64,000 bases of DNA from Owenia fusiformis (GCA_903813345.2 CAIIXF020000003.1:21218931-21282930); one strand, 5' to 3'; shown: positions 23,301 to 35,968, numbered from the stretch's first letter. Numbers and translations are program-made. Notes: generated from the sequence alone by a model not told the origin.

Positions 23301-26300
23301 ACTTGAAATACATAAGGGTTGTGTACTGGGAGGTTTTGGATATGGGGTTTATCCAGAGGGAGATGTGCATATCTCACGAGGGATGAGCCCAATATCCAAA
23401 CCGACCGTACATAACTGCTTTATCCTATACCAAGTAGAGTTTTCAGTGAAATTACCGGAAGCGGGAAGATATGCACCGAAGCTGGAGATGTGGCGCGAGA
23501 TATGGAGGTTCTGGATATGGAAACCTCAAAATCAGGAAACAGAATATATCTTACCAACTTATCTCCCTAAAAGTCTACTTGGCATAGGATAATCATGATT
23601 ATATACCTTCATGATCTGGTACACGTGCCTTTTTGATGCCCAGTCTCTCAATTAGCTCCATTAATTAACATGCTGATATGATATAGTGATCTATTTCATT
23701 CTTTTCCAATGTTAATAGTGTCATCATCCTGGTATTCTTCGCCCTTGTTTTGGTCGCCACTGTTTTTGACATGGCGTACGTACAGCGATTGTTAACACAA
23801 GAAAAAGAACAAGAGCATGTGTACAAAGCATCGATGAAAAGAGCTGAAGTGAATAAGGCATTTGAAGCACAAGAAGCAGCCATTAAACCTGAGAACACGA
23901 GTACCAATTATTACGTCGATAAAGGTTCGGAGGAATTGATACCAAACGGAAAAGAGTCGAATGGGGTGACTGCTATCGAAATGAAACATGTTACCCCAAA
24001 TGGTTTTGCAAGGAATGCATCTTTGATTAACAAGCCACCTAAGTATCAACCGGGTAGGTCCAATGTTATACTACCTAGATGGCCTCTCTTTAAGAGGGCA
24101 GGTCGACTTTTAATTTTCGCAATCGTTCCAAAAAATATTCTCAAAATAAATCATTTGATTGCACTAAGGTTTATTCGTGACTTTGACTCTTAGAATGATT
24201 TCCATTTTGTCATATTGTATTTCTTAGGCATACCATCTCGGCTGTTAATGTCGTTCTCTGCATATACAAATATCTGTTCTTTGATGTCATTCGACGCTCC
24301 AAAAGGCTCATATCTCTGTCTTAACGCCATCAGATTCCTCTGTATGTGCTGGATCGTCCTCGGCCATGGTTTTCAACTCGGGATCACTGATTCTGCAACC
24401 GGACTCACTGGCTGTAAGTATAGCACCATTTTTCATTTGTAATCATTCTCCAAGCGTACGACGAGTACAGCAACTGTCATACGCTCTCTTCACACACCTA
24501 TTTTAGGTGTGAGTTAATGTAACTTTGGATGATTTTTCCAATGGTATATCACAGTAGGTTCCATCTATAGGTATTCGTTGTAGCAGGGGGATGGGACTTA
24601 TTTATATAAAATAACAAGCGACAGATGATGAGTTTGGGAATTGATGGTGCCTGGTGGAATCATTGAAGAACTCTATATCTTTGTATCATTTCAGTAAATC
24701 CTATTCCATGGGTTACGGAATATTATACGACATTCGAGTACAAAGCTTTGACAAACATGCAGAACGGTGTGGAAGGCTTCTTTCTTCTCAGGTTAGACAA
24801 AGTGTGACCCTTCCTAGTTAAGGTTTCTTTTAAGGTTAAATTATATTTATTTGCAATACAATTTTACACTTGATAACATACATGCACTAGGAGGGCCTAG
24901 GTAAATTTAATGTCAACGTATCCATATACTCGTATGTATCCTGGTTTACTTATTTTCATTCCAGTGGATGCCTTATCACAATTTCCTTCATGAAAGCAAT
25001 GGCGCGGCAAGGAGGTTCAATTACGTGCCGACAGATGTCGCTATATTATTTCCATAGATATTGGAGGTTAGTTACCATGGTTACTGATTTGCCAATTTCT
25101 TGTTATTATGAATCCAGTTCAATGTGTATTATTTGGAAAAGTTTGGGCATAGTAATGTTATTGTGCTTTTTGTATATATCCTCAGAAAACCTTATGTATG
25201 CCTACACAGGTTTCACTTTTCAGTTCCATTTGGGTTTATTTCATTTTAGATTAACACCAGTGTATATGGTAGTTTTGGGATTCATGGCAACACTATGTAT
25301 GTACACGGCAAAGGGACCACTGTGGCCAAAGTATTTGCCTGATGCTGAAAACTGCCGGAAGAACTGGTGGTGGCATCTATTGTACATCAACAACTTTTAC
25401 GACTATTCAACTAACACACAATATGTATGTATATGCACTTTCGTTACTTTAACAATTACGAATGTCCACTTGAGAGATTTTTCCTGGAAACGCTAATTAA
25501 CGCTCTATTATAAAATGTCCCGACTGATTCATATCTGGAAAATGAGGATGTTATTAATGGCAAAATAATTTAGTTCATTTCTCCTGACCAAACTGAAAAT
25601 ATATTTGACTCCCCTCATTCTTTGAAAAAAGGCAGGTACGTTATAGCAAACTTTTTTAGACAGCTCTTACTTAAGTTCTAATTATTATTTGACCACAAAA
25701 ACAAATGCGTTTGATTGGCCAATATCTTCAATAAGGGGCAATAGAATAAAATAAAGTCGATCGGATTATCTCTTAAGCTGTCATTAATCCACCCATCATC
25801 TCCAATTATGAGCAAATTTCCACCAAAATGCAGAGAAAAAAAGGATTATCAGCTGAAGAGATCATTCTATTGCCCCTTATTTAAGATAACATGTTGGCCA
25901 AACAAACGTATTTGTTTTTGTGGTCAAATAATTATTAGAACTTAAGTAAGAACTGTCTAAAAATGCTCTCAATAACGTACCTGCCCCTTTGACAACACAT
26001 TGAAATCGAGGATATATTCCAAATATGCGAGCAACGGCGTTTTTTATTAGCGTTCGGATTGAATACAGAATCGAGAAATAATTATGGTCCAGGAAATCTG
26101 GAATCATTGAATAACCTTAAGAACTGTAAGGATGGCCTAAAGTACTTTAATTTTCTAATTTCCTTTATTATGTAATTTTAGTGTATGAGATGGTCCTGGT
26201 ATCTAGCCAATGATTTCCAGTTCTACGTAATATCACCACTGATATTTGTCTTCCTTTACAAGTAAGTTTAATCTTTTATAGTTGCATTGGGTGTGTTCTT

Positions 26301-29300
26301 AAGTTAGAAATTCACAAATAGACTGTTGGGCGTTCAACTCTGTCACCACCATTCTCTCCGTCTCTCTCTCTTGACATATTGTTATAGTCTCAAACCTTTT
26401 GTGGGTCGTATTCGGCACTCGGCGTCTGTAACAAATGATATGTGGTGACATTGCGTCTTAGCGCCTTGTTTCATTTTGGCCTTTTGTCATCACCTTGCAA
26501 TTGGATTTGAAGCTTGTCAGCCTAGCACCTATGGAGCTTTTTACTCCTTCTATTCTGGAGGCACTGTTTTGGTCCTTATTTTACTCCTGTACCTGATCTC
26601 GATCGCAATTGCTTAACAATGTTAGTCCAAAATGAATGTCAAATGGTCAAAACTCTTAGCTAGTCTTTCAGTATAAACTCATAATACTTTCAGGATTCCT
26701 ATTGTTGGTTATATCATATCCGGGATTCTTTTTGTTGGAAGTATTGTTGCCATAGTAACTCTTCACATCCTTGGTCTAGCGACATTTGGTAACGACTATG
26801 TGAAGCCTTGGTCTAGGATAGGATCATACATTGTCGGGGTCTGGTTGGGATACATACTGTGGAAGACAAAAAGCAAAGTGAAAATGTCGAGGGTAAGCAG
26901 CATCCCCGGAGTAATATACATTTAGAGAGTACAAGTAGTCGTTGGATAGTCGTTGTCCGTTCTAATAGACGTTCTAAGTTTTTGGACCATATAATACAAG
27001 CTTGACAATATAATAGTATGTGTAAATGCAATCAATATATTGGATTCCATGTAATATTCATTTGAAAAATTTTGTTTCAGTGGGTGGCAATGTTAGGATG
27101 GATATTCTCTCTGGGTCTAATATTTGCCACGACATTTGGAAACTGGAGGTGTTCAACTTGTACCCCAATTCCGCAATGGTTAAATATCATGTTCCTCAGC
27201 ACGCAAAGGCAAATGACTGCAGTCGGCATAGCGTGGATAGCTTTCGCTTGTATCACAGGATATGGAGGTGATTTGGTTGATAACTTTCAGTTTTCTTAGT
27301 TATTTCCCCGTCTGCACTAATATTATCATCTATTTAATGGATTAGAGAAAATAGTGTGTTAAATTATTTGAAAATTTAAATATTTGAAAATTATAAGATA
27401 AACCACTTTTTTAAAACAAATGTCTCAAATTAAAAGATTTTTCATGTCATGAAAATAAATATTTTAAGATTTAACCATATTTTCACAGCGTTTTAATACG
27501 ATACCCAAAATGTTTCGAGTCTCCAATTATTTTAAAAACATTTAGAATGTGCTTTTGTCAAACACAAATCATTCATACTGTACGTCCATCATAACTACTG
27601 TAATTAAATTATATTCATTTTTCTTCCAGGTTATATTAACACACTGTTTTCCTGGAAAGGTTGGATCCCTCTCTCGAGACTTACCTACACGGGGTACCTG
27701 ATCCATCCCTATTTACAGGTGTACTACAACTACTCCAAGATGTTTCTTCAGTACATGAGAGTATGGCCAGAAATGGTAAGTTTAGTTGCCGTCTCATACA
27801 AAACTGGCCTTGAACGGGAGATGTGTTGACGCTAAGAATCATGATTGCTCCCGGGAGTGATCACTAGTTTTCGCGCGAATGTTTTTTATTCTCTCGATCG
27901 AATAATTCTCTGAATCGAATGATATCTCAAAACCTAGTATCCCCTCGACAATGTTTGTTGTATTTTTTATTGACTCTGGTCTAGGCTAATTGTATATTTG
28001 CAGGTGTATATGTTTTGTGCTTACATTTGGCTCACGATTGGTGCAAGTATTATATTGACTATGGTCCGATTGTATATTTGCAGGTGTATATGTTTTGTGC
28101 CTACATCATGTTCACGATTGGTGCAAGTATTATATTGACTCTGGTCCAATTGTATATTTGCAGGTGTATATGTTTTGTGCCTACATCATGTTCACGATTG
28201 GTGCAAGTATTATATTGACTATGGTCCGATTGTATATTTGCAGGTGTATATGTTTTGTGCCTACATCATGTTCACGATTGGTGCAAGTATTATATTGACT
28301 CTGGTCCAATTGTATATTTGCAGGTGTATATGTTTTGTGCCTACATCATGTTCACGATTGGTGCAAGTATTATATTGACTCTGGTCCGATTGTATATTTC
28401 CAGGTGTATATGTTTTGTGCCTACATCTTGCTCACGATTGGAGCAAGTATTATATTGACTCTGGTCCGATTGTATATTTGCAGGTGTATATGTTTTGTGC
28501 CTACATCATGTTCACGATTGGTGCAAGTATTATATTGACTCTGGTCCAATTGTATATTTGCAGGTGTATATGTTTTGTGCCTACATCATGCTTACGATTG
28601 GTGCAAGTATTATATTGACTCTGGTCCGATTGTATATTTCCAGGTGTATATGTTTTGTGCCTACATCTTGCTCACGATTGGAGCAAGTATTATATTGACT
28701 CTGGTCCGATTGTATATTTGCAGGTGTATATGTTTTGTGCCTACATCATGTTCACGATTGGTGCAAGTATTATATTGACTCTGGTCCAATTGTATATTTG
28801 CAGGTGTATATGTTTTGTGCCTACATCATGCTTACGATTGGTGCAAGTATTATATTGACTCTGGTCTAATTGTATATTTCCAGGTGTATATGTTTTGTGC
28901 CTACATCATGCTCACGATTGGTGCAAGTATTATATTGACTCTGGTCTAATTGTATATTTTCAGGTGTATATGTTTTATGCCTACATCATGTTCACGATTG
29001 GAGCAAGTATTATATTGACTCTGGTCCGATTGTATATTTGCAGGTGTATATGTTTTATGCCTACATCATGCTCACGATTGGTGCAAGTATTATATTGACT
29101 CTGGTCCAATTGTATATTTCCAGGTGTATATGTTTTGTGCCTACATCTTGCTCACGATTGGAGCAAGTATTATATTGACTCTGGTCCGATTGTATATTTG
29201 CAGGTGTATATGTTTTGTGCCTACATCATGTTCACGATTGGTGCAAGTATTATATTGACTCTGGTCCAATTGTATATTTGCAGGTGTATATGTTTTGTGC

Positions 29301-29891
29301 CTACATCATGCTTACGATTGGTGCAAGTATTATATTGACTCTGGTCTAATTGTATATTTCCAGGTGTATATGTTTTGTGCCTACATCATGCTCACGATTG
29401 GTGCAAGTATTATATTGACTCTGGTCTAATTGTATATTTTCAGGTGTATATGTTTTGTGCCTACATCATGCTCACGATTGGTGCAAGTATTATATTGACT
29501 CTGGTCTAATTGTATATTTCCAGGTGTATATGTTTTGTGCCTACATCATGCTCACGATTGGTGCAAGTATTATTTGACTCTGGTCTAATTGTATATTTTC
29601 AGGTGTTTATGTTTTGTGCCTACATCATGCTCACGATTGGTGCAAGTATTATATTGACTCTGGTCCAATTGTATATTTCCAGGTGTATATGATTTGTGCC
29701 TACATCATGCTCACGATTGGTGCAAGTATTATATTGACTCTGGTCCAATTGTATATTTCCAGGTGTATATGTTTTGTGCCTACATCATGCTTACGATTGG
29801 TGCAAGTATTATATTGACTCTGGTCTTCGAAATGCCGTTCCTCAATCTTGAAAAGATCATCATACCTCCTGCTAAGAAGAAGGACAAATAA
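20319..29891 (+). CDS. NRF-6-like acyltransferase-3 family membrane protein
   Basis: Fourteen exons, each flanked by GT-AG and frame-consistent: 20319-20580, 21873-21961, 22612-22725, 23107-23264, 23719-24053, 24228-24413, 24695-24791, 24965-25066, 25250-25424, 26182-26261, 26694-26892, 27081-27267, 27630-27775, 29763-29891; 752 residues. A signal peptide is followed by the extracellular NRF domain (about 60-185, with GMCVPDSC), a first membrane helix, a charged loop (about 240-320), then a multi-pass acyltransferase-3 domain (about 345-740). The conserved Arg and His lie in AIRFLCMCWIVLGHG (354 and 366). NRF-type proteins act in lipid or yolk transport and drug response in C. elegans; the substrate is unknown. 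ATG 20319 was chosen because it begins the signal peptide. The last exon follows a 23-unit array of its own acceptor site. Confidence 0.92.
20625..20767 (+). repeat. ~17-bp minisatellite in NRF-like intron 1
   Basis: Imperfect tandem copies of 'cagggagattcacattt', cleanest at 20710-20767. Lies 45 bp downstream of the exon 1 donor. Confidence 0.85.
21270..21767. mobile_element. 498-bp MITE in NRF-like intron 1
   Basis: Inverted ends 'taacaccccagtcacattt' and 'aaatgtgactggggtgtta'. The interior is unusually rich in CG-containing words ('gtacgg', 'cggcgagcgtag') compared with the AT-rich host. No ORF. The end sequence resembles that of the elements at 58586-60084 and 62556-63367. Confidence 0.8.
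22104..22126 (+). repeat. Poly-C tract
   Basis: A run of about 20 cytosines in NRF-like intron 2, bordered by 'ggccccca' and 'taatccgcca', probably the edge of a degenerate short transposon. Such runs are prone to length error. Confidence 0.7.
25630..25990. mobile_element. Foldback MITE in NRF-like intron 9
   Basis: Two ~120-bp arms (25630-25752 and 25864-25990) are reverse complements of each other, including 'ttaagttctaat' and 'aataaggggcaatagaat'. An unpaired ~110-bp centre separates them. No coding capacity. Confidence 0.8.
27984..29823 (+). repeat. 80-bp tandem array of a 3' splice site plus exon start
   Basis: Twenty-three units, each holding the intron end ('ttgtatattt', then gcag, ccag or tcag) and the first ~60 bases of the last NRF-like exon ('gtgtatatgttttgtgcc' onwards). 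Acceptor AGs fall at 28003, then every 80 bp to 29523, then 29602 (after one 79-bp unit), 29682 and 29762. Only the last unit runs on into the true terminal exon. Units carry marker variants ('cttgctcacgattggagc' at 28403, 28643 and 29123) spaced by multiples of 240 bp, so blocks of three units were copied together. The first unit ('cttacatttggctc') is the most divergent. Confidence 0.95.
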
Positions 29892-30052
29892 CTAAGAACT
29901 GTGATAAACTGTAAATAAGTGCAAAAAAAGAACGCATGGAAAGAATACATTATTTATGTATATGTAATATGTAATAAGTTTATGATTTATACAGTCTGTA
30001 TAGCGGTTCCATTGGAACCCGCTTTGGTGGAATGAGTAATAACGCCCAAATA

Positions 30053-31030
30053 TTAATACAGGGTTGACCAAAAAATGTTAAACCTATTAATATTCGATTA
30101 CAATAAGAATGGATGACATTTTTTGGCCCACTCTGTATTAACACTTTTAATTCTGCTTATTACAATAATATTGGCATGATCATAGGAAAGCTTATCCCTA
30201 ATGTCAAATATTTAATTAAACTGATTTGCCTCATTCACACACTACTTGCCTCACTCAAAAATACATTTTCATTTTGTTGTTCCTTGTACAGACGAGACAT
30301 GTAAAATGTATGTAAAATGAAAATAAAGCAAAACATGACAAAAAAGCATTAGTATTGTATAGTATTGCTATTGAGAAATAGGAAAAAGTTTGAAAGGCTT
30401 TGATATGATCATTCAATGAACGTTTCAGGTTGCTCAATTCATGGCTGGGATGTATAATTTGTTATTTGAAACCTAGAAAATAAAGCATGTTCTCGGGGAA
30501 AAGGTGCAATAAAAGTAACTTGAATATGTGTGGAAAACAGCAATGTTTTTTTACAAGATGAACGTGTGTGTTATTCACAGACAGAGCCCTAGATGTAACA
30601 ACTCAATACAGAATACCGGCTGTAGATTGCATAATGAACGCTCGATCATCCGTCGAGAATTGGAGAACGGCTATCCTTTAGATATGACATTTTACTATTG
30701 AAACAGTGTGTCCTTTGTTCAATCTTCGCAATCGTGTTAAAAAGACTTGTGATGTGTTGTTTTGTATAGTCGGGAATATTTGATGATTTAAGTTTTCAAC
30801 TCTATTGAAAAATGGTGGTGACAATCTTTTTACAAAATAGTTTTAATTTTGTAAAAATCTCATAAATAACTTTTGAAGTCATGAAAATTTAAATGAATGA
30901 TAAAAACATACGTTCAAACGTTGCATGGGGTCAGAAAGGTAGCAAAGAAGGATTTGCCGTTACTTCTAATGACAGCGAAATCAAAAATCAGTTAGTCAAG
31001 TTATCGAATGCAACAATGAAAATTCGATGA
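30053..31030 (+). repeat. 978-bp tandem duplication, copy 1
   Basis: Nearly identical to 31031-32008; only one clear difference was seen (near 30823 versus 31801). It starts with a short hairpin MITE ('tacagggttgaccaaaaaa' and the inverted 'ttttttggcccactctgta'). It contains an AATAAA near 30322 and may include the 3' untranslated region or downstream flank of the NRF-like gene. Confidence 0.9.
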
Positions 31031-32008
31031 TTAATACAGGGTTGACCAAAAAATGTTAAACCTATTAATATTCGATTACAATAAGAATGGATGACATTTT
31101 TTGGCCCACTCTGTATTAACACTTTTAATTCTGCTTATTACAATAATATTGGCATGATCATAGGAAAGCTTATCCCTAATGTCAAATATTTAATTAAACT
31201 GATTTGCCTCATTCACACACTACTTGCCTCACTCAAAAATACATTTTCATTTTGTTGTTCCTTGTACAGACGAGACATGTAAAATGTATGTAAAATGAAA
31301 ATAAAGCAAAACATGACAAAAAAGCATTAGTATTGTATAGTATTGCTATTGAGAAATAGGAAAAAGTTTGAAAGGCTTTGATATGATCATTCAATGAACG
31401 TTTCAGGTTGCTCAATTCATGGCTGGGATGTATAATTTGTTATTTGAAACCTAGAAAATAAAGCATGTTCTCGGGGAAAAGGTGCAATAAAAGTAACTTG
31501 AATATGTGTGGAAAACAGCAATGTTTTTTTACAAGATGAACGTGTGTGTTATTCACAGACAGAGCCCTAGATGTAACAACTCAATACAGAATACCGGCTG
31601 TAGATTGCATAATGAACGCTCGATCATCCGTCGAGAATTGGAGAACGGCTATCCTTTAGATATGACATTTTACTATTGAAACAGTGTGTCCTTTGTTCAA
31701 TCTTCGCAATCGTGTTAAAAAGACTTGTGATGTGTTGTTTTGTATAGTCGGGAATATTTGATGATTTAAGTTTTCAACTCTATTGAAAAATGGTGGTGAC
31801 AACCTTTTTACAAAATAGTTTTAATTTTGTAAAAATCTCATAAATAACTTTTGAAGTCATGAAAATTTAAATGAATGATAAAAACATACGTTCAAACGTT
31901 GCATGGGGTCAGAAAGGTAGCAAAGAAGGATTTGCCGTTACTTCTAATGACAGCGAAATCAAAAATCAGTTAGTCAAGTTATCGAATGCAACAATGAAAA
32001 TTCGATGA
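31031..32008 (+). repeat. 978-bp tandem duplication, copy 2
   Basis: Direct head-to-tail second copy of 30053-31030. The 63-codon and 60-codon ORFs that recur in both copies are identical because the DNA is; there is no sign they are genes. Confidence 0.9.
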
Positions 32009-32100
32009 TTTATGCTTTGAATGACGGCGATGTCTTCATTTCTTTCCTCGGTGTGAGTATGAGTCCCGGTATGAGTATGGACATCAATCCTGACGATACA

Positions 32101-32617
32101 CAGGGTGTCCAAAAAATGTTTAGTTTTGCAGAAAATCTTGTTTATTACCACTACCCATTTTTCCATGTTGCAACCAGATTTTTGTCATCTAACACAGACA
32201 GTTTAACTATTATAAAGATCTGAAAATTTCACCAGGTAACTCCATTTACGCTCCTTTCAGTAATTGCATCCAGCTGTGCATCGGTCATAATTGAAGTCAT
32301 TTGGAACATGTCATCTAAAATATCAAATTTCTAATTTACAAACTATGATTTTTTTTATGAATTTTCTTCATTATATATATCTTTTATTGACTCTTTAGAT
32401 GTCATATCATGACATATTAGTCACTAAGGTAGAGCAGTTCTTCCCATTGTCGAGTTGAAGAACTGGTATCTTTATCCTGGCTAGAACCATAGACAATTTT
32501 AGCCAGCGCCAGCCTTTTATCGAGTTAGCAGCACTCTAATTCATTTATATAATGATTTAAGCTTTTTTTTAAAAAAAGAGTTACTCCCTTCTCATTTGGG
32601 TATTTTGGGACACCCTG
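32101..32617. mobile_element. ~517-bp CAGGGTG-type MITE
   Basis: Ends 'cagggtgtccaaaaaatg' and 'tattttgggacaccctg', with TA after the right end and a decayed dinucleotide before the left end. Non-coding. It lies directly upstream of the PhyH-like gene. Confidence 0.7.
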
Positions 32618-33350
32618 TAGATATGTAAATGTTAGAAAAGTAAGTACATGACATGTATGCAATCAAATTATCTTTTCACGCAATTGATATTTGATAAGAG
32701 CTTTGATGAATCTCATTGAGAAGATATCTCCCGTATATGATAAACATTGTGATGTAAGGTTGCCCTCAAGTTCAAGTGCCTAAATAAATATAAACAGTGC
32801 ATCTTATTTGTTATATACATGCGCGTGGCAATGGCGTCCCAATTTTCTTCGATCGAACTGTCAGAAAGAGTCGAACTAAGTGAGCTGAAGAAATCATTCA
32901 AAAGAGATGGATACTTCAGAGTAAGTTGATTGGGAAGTGGATTTCAGCACAAGAACATGTCCGTAAGATAGGGTAAATAATACATCGAATTTAAAAATCG
33001 AAAATAAATCGTCGGGTAAAGAACATATCAGATCACATTATTTGATACATCGACTTATTTCAGCTGAATTACTTTCTGACGCCAGAGGAGATACAAAATA
33101 TTAGATCTCACCTTGAGGAATACCAGGAGAAAATTGTACCTACCATTCCAAATAGGTAAAAATCAGTTATGTCAAGAATATTTTTGACCGGGATTTTTGC
33201 GACTTTTATCAGCGACGCTTGGACTCTTGACACACTGAGTTGAATAGAAAAATTGTTAAAACATGTTATTGTTAGCTTCAAATTAATGTCAATAAATGGT
33301 CAAGGCCGTATGAATGCTATACAGGACGTATCAAAAAAACGCAACAAATA

Positions 33351-34329
33351 CAGGGTGGTCAAAAAACGGCAACCCTAATTTCTCCTAATATCTTTGTCAT
33401 TCTAAGAAATAACTCCCTGATATTTTACACATTTGTACATCATTCAATTTCTTACCAACCTACCATATTTCATGACCATTGGACTGATAGTCACAATATT
33501 ACTGCATTTTAAGCAACATACCCCAGATGGCCACTTTCGGGCTGTCTGAGCTGGTCTGTTATCCAAATGAACTCCATTTCCAACTTGATGCACTGGTAAA
33601 CTGTAACAATTATGTATTCTTGGGGAGCCAAGCACTTTATGAAGTAGTGGAGAGGCACCTTCACACAGACAGATGCACAGTTTAGTGTGTTCTCAGAAGA
33701 TAGGGTCCTTTACCTTTGATGATGCTAACAGATATGCAATAACTGTCAACATCAAACTCTATTTTGTGATTCCCATGGAGTTCTTGGGGACTTTATGTGA
33801 ACCCAGGGTGGTTGAAAGGCAGCAACAGTGGTTCCAACAAGACAGAACCATACCCCATACACCAAATGATGCACAATATTGGCTTTGGGACCACTTCAAT
33901 GACCACATTATCAGCAGTACAACAGACAATGAATGGGCACCCCATAGCCCAGATATGGCCCCATTTAATCTTTACCAGTGGGGATACCCCAAAGATAGAG
34001 TGTAGGGTAATAACACCAGAAAGACATTTAAATTGACCTCAAAATAAACATCACATGTGTCATTCAGGCCATACTTGCTGAGGAATGCTGTTATGTCATT
34101 GACAGGTTTTGAAAACATGTGCAGGTTTGCCTACAGCACGATATTGGAAATCTGGGACACCTTGTTTAAAGTGCTGTAACATTGCGACTATCAGTCCAAT
34201 GTTCATGGAATAATACAGTCTAGTATGAAATTGAATGATGTACATTTGTGCCAAATATCAGGGCAAAATTTCCAAAAATGACAAAGATATGAGAAAAAAT
34301 TAGGGTTGCCGTTTTTTTTGACCACCCTG
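33351..34329 (+). mobile_element. Inner Tc1/mariner-type element with transposase remnant
   Basis: Inverted ends 'cagggtggtcaaaaaacgg' and its complement are flanked by TA (33349-33350 and 34330-34331). The inverted region continues through 'aattagggttgccg' and 'atctttgtcat' type sequence for about 50 bp. It is inserted into the element at 33322-35282. About 979 bp, too short for a full transposase. Confidence 0.85.
33673..34005 (+). pseudogene. IS630/Tc1/mariner transposase fragment
   Basis: A 110-codon frame whose second half contains WFQQDRTIPHTPNDA and HSPDMAPFNLYQWGYPKDRV. These match the second catalytic Asp block (WFQQDGA-PH) and the third acidic block (SPDL-P-D/N-LWGYLKD) of IS630/Tc1/mariner transposases. 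The third acidic position reads Asn and the N-terminal DNA-binding part is absent, so this is a relic of an internally deleted transposase. Confidence 0.75.
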
Positions 34330-35968
34330 TAGTTATTTCGTAAAATCACATAACTAGTGATGACTACATCAATTTCGTTCAATGTACCATAAAGCCACGT
34401 CTCTCCTCTTTGCAATGATATGTCATTCATTCACATGTGATAATGGTTAGGTGAGAAATCCTTCCATTTGCAAAGTGGGTCAAAATCGGCTCTGCACCAA
34501 GTTTTAGATATTGAAAAAATCAGTGCAAGGGCTAAGTGCCAATGGAAGTTCCTCTTACTTGTATTGTTGTGACTTTTTCTTTTGGGGCTATCTCAGGAGC
34601 ATATGTGCCACCAGATATTGCAAAACCTCGAGAAAGAATTGCCCATGGGCTGCTTTTCTTTGCTTTAACCAACAGATGACTCAGCGACAAACCATGCATG
34701 ACGTGGACAGATGAGCGCATCTTTATGTGCAAGGAAGTGGTGGCAATTTGGAGGGGTATAGAATGTATTCTTGCAAGAGTATGAGTATGAACACTTTACT
34801 GTCTATGCTACACCTGTCACACCTTCTTCCAATAGCCCCTATGCCCCTTGTACTGACTTTTGCAATGATTAGAACTTGGGTCCGAGCTGAATTTTGCCTC
34901 ACTTTGCAAAATTAATGATTATTCGGCCAGAGATGACTCCTATGAATGAATGATATTCCATTGCAAAGAGGAGTAATTTGGCTTTTTGGTACATTGAATG
35001 AAAAGGATGCAGTCAGCATTGGTTCTATGTTTTCTTCCAATTTTGCATCGGCCTCCGTACGACTTTTGCGATGTTTATAACTTGGCCCAAAGCTAATTTC
35101 GGCCCACTTTGCAAATGGAATGATTACTCGCCCAACCATGACCAAATATCAATGAATGATATACCATTGTAAAGAGGAGACACCTGGCTTTATGGTGCAT
35201 TGAATGAAATCAATGCTGCATTATCACTTGTTTTGTGCTTTTTTGAGATAATAATCGGTTGCGTTTTTTTTGATACGCACTGTTTATGTCAAATTGTGTT
35301 ACATACCCTGTATAGTCGAAGAGGGGGAATAACCCCAGGGTCCAGAGATGACATACGCCTATTAATGCTTCGGATGATAATCTGTTGATTTCTGACGTAT
35401 TAACCAATATCATTCATAGCTCGTTCCTTCACATCAAGATAAAGGAAGATGTAAGGAATATGGGAATATTAACGATGTGTTATATTCGAAAACTAGCCGG
35501 TGATAATTCCCGGAGATAAAAAGTTGTGACATGAATTTTATTTTAGGTATGCCTTCTATGAAAATAAGGCAGACGAGAGTACGTTGATACGTCTAGAAAG
35601 AATGCTAGGATTCAGTGACTTCTTCAAAGTAAATATTTTGTGTGGTGTTAAGACCCACAATGCATCATTCATTACCATGACAAAATTTACCCGGATTAAT
35701 TCTCGGATCGTACGAATCCACAGCTCCCGGGCCACAGCCCCTATGTAGTAAGATATGCAGTGAAACACACACTTGGGAGAAATTAAACATAAACGTGTTA
35801 TGTTATTTTCCTCACACCTTCTTACTCAATCGGTTAAATAAAGAGCCTATAAATTTAATCATAATTTCAATGAATACTTGGTGAGCATTGCTTAGGGTGT
35901 TCAAAATGGGAAAGAAAATGCATCATGTGCATATTCCAATAAAACATTATTTTAAAGCATTTTGAATC

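Larger units (their letters stand above)
33322..35282. mobile_element. Outer DNA transposon in PhyH-like intron 2
   Basis: Inverted ends 'caggacgtatcaaaaaaacg' and the complement of 'caaaaaaaacgcaac'-type sequence ending at 35282. The interior (34340-35200) has imperfect repeated blocks sharing 'cactttgcaaatgg' and 'aaagaggag' words. Its left end is interrupted just inside by the element at 33351-34329. Without that insert it is about 980 bp and non-coding. Confidence 0.75.

Noticed and set aside
23365-23592. 75-codon ORF in NRF-like intron 4
   Set aside because: Lies wholly between two good exons, no homology recognised, and would break the reading frame.
27984-29823. CRISPR-like array
   Set aside because: Units are contiguous 80-bp repeats with no unique spacers, in an animal gene.
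28015-29891. Series of overlapping ~67-codon ORFs across the 80-bp array as a repeat protein gene
   Set aside because: They are frame-shifted readings of the same unit; each contains splice-site sequence and ends at the same stop. Only the last unit joins the conserved NRF-like C-terminus.
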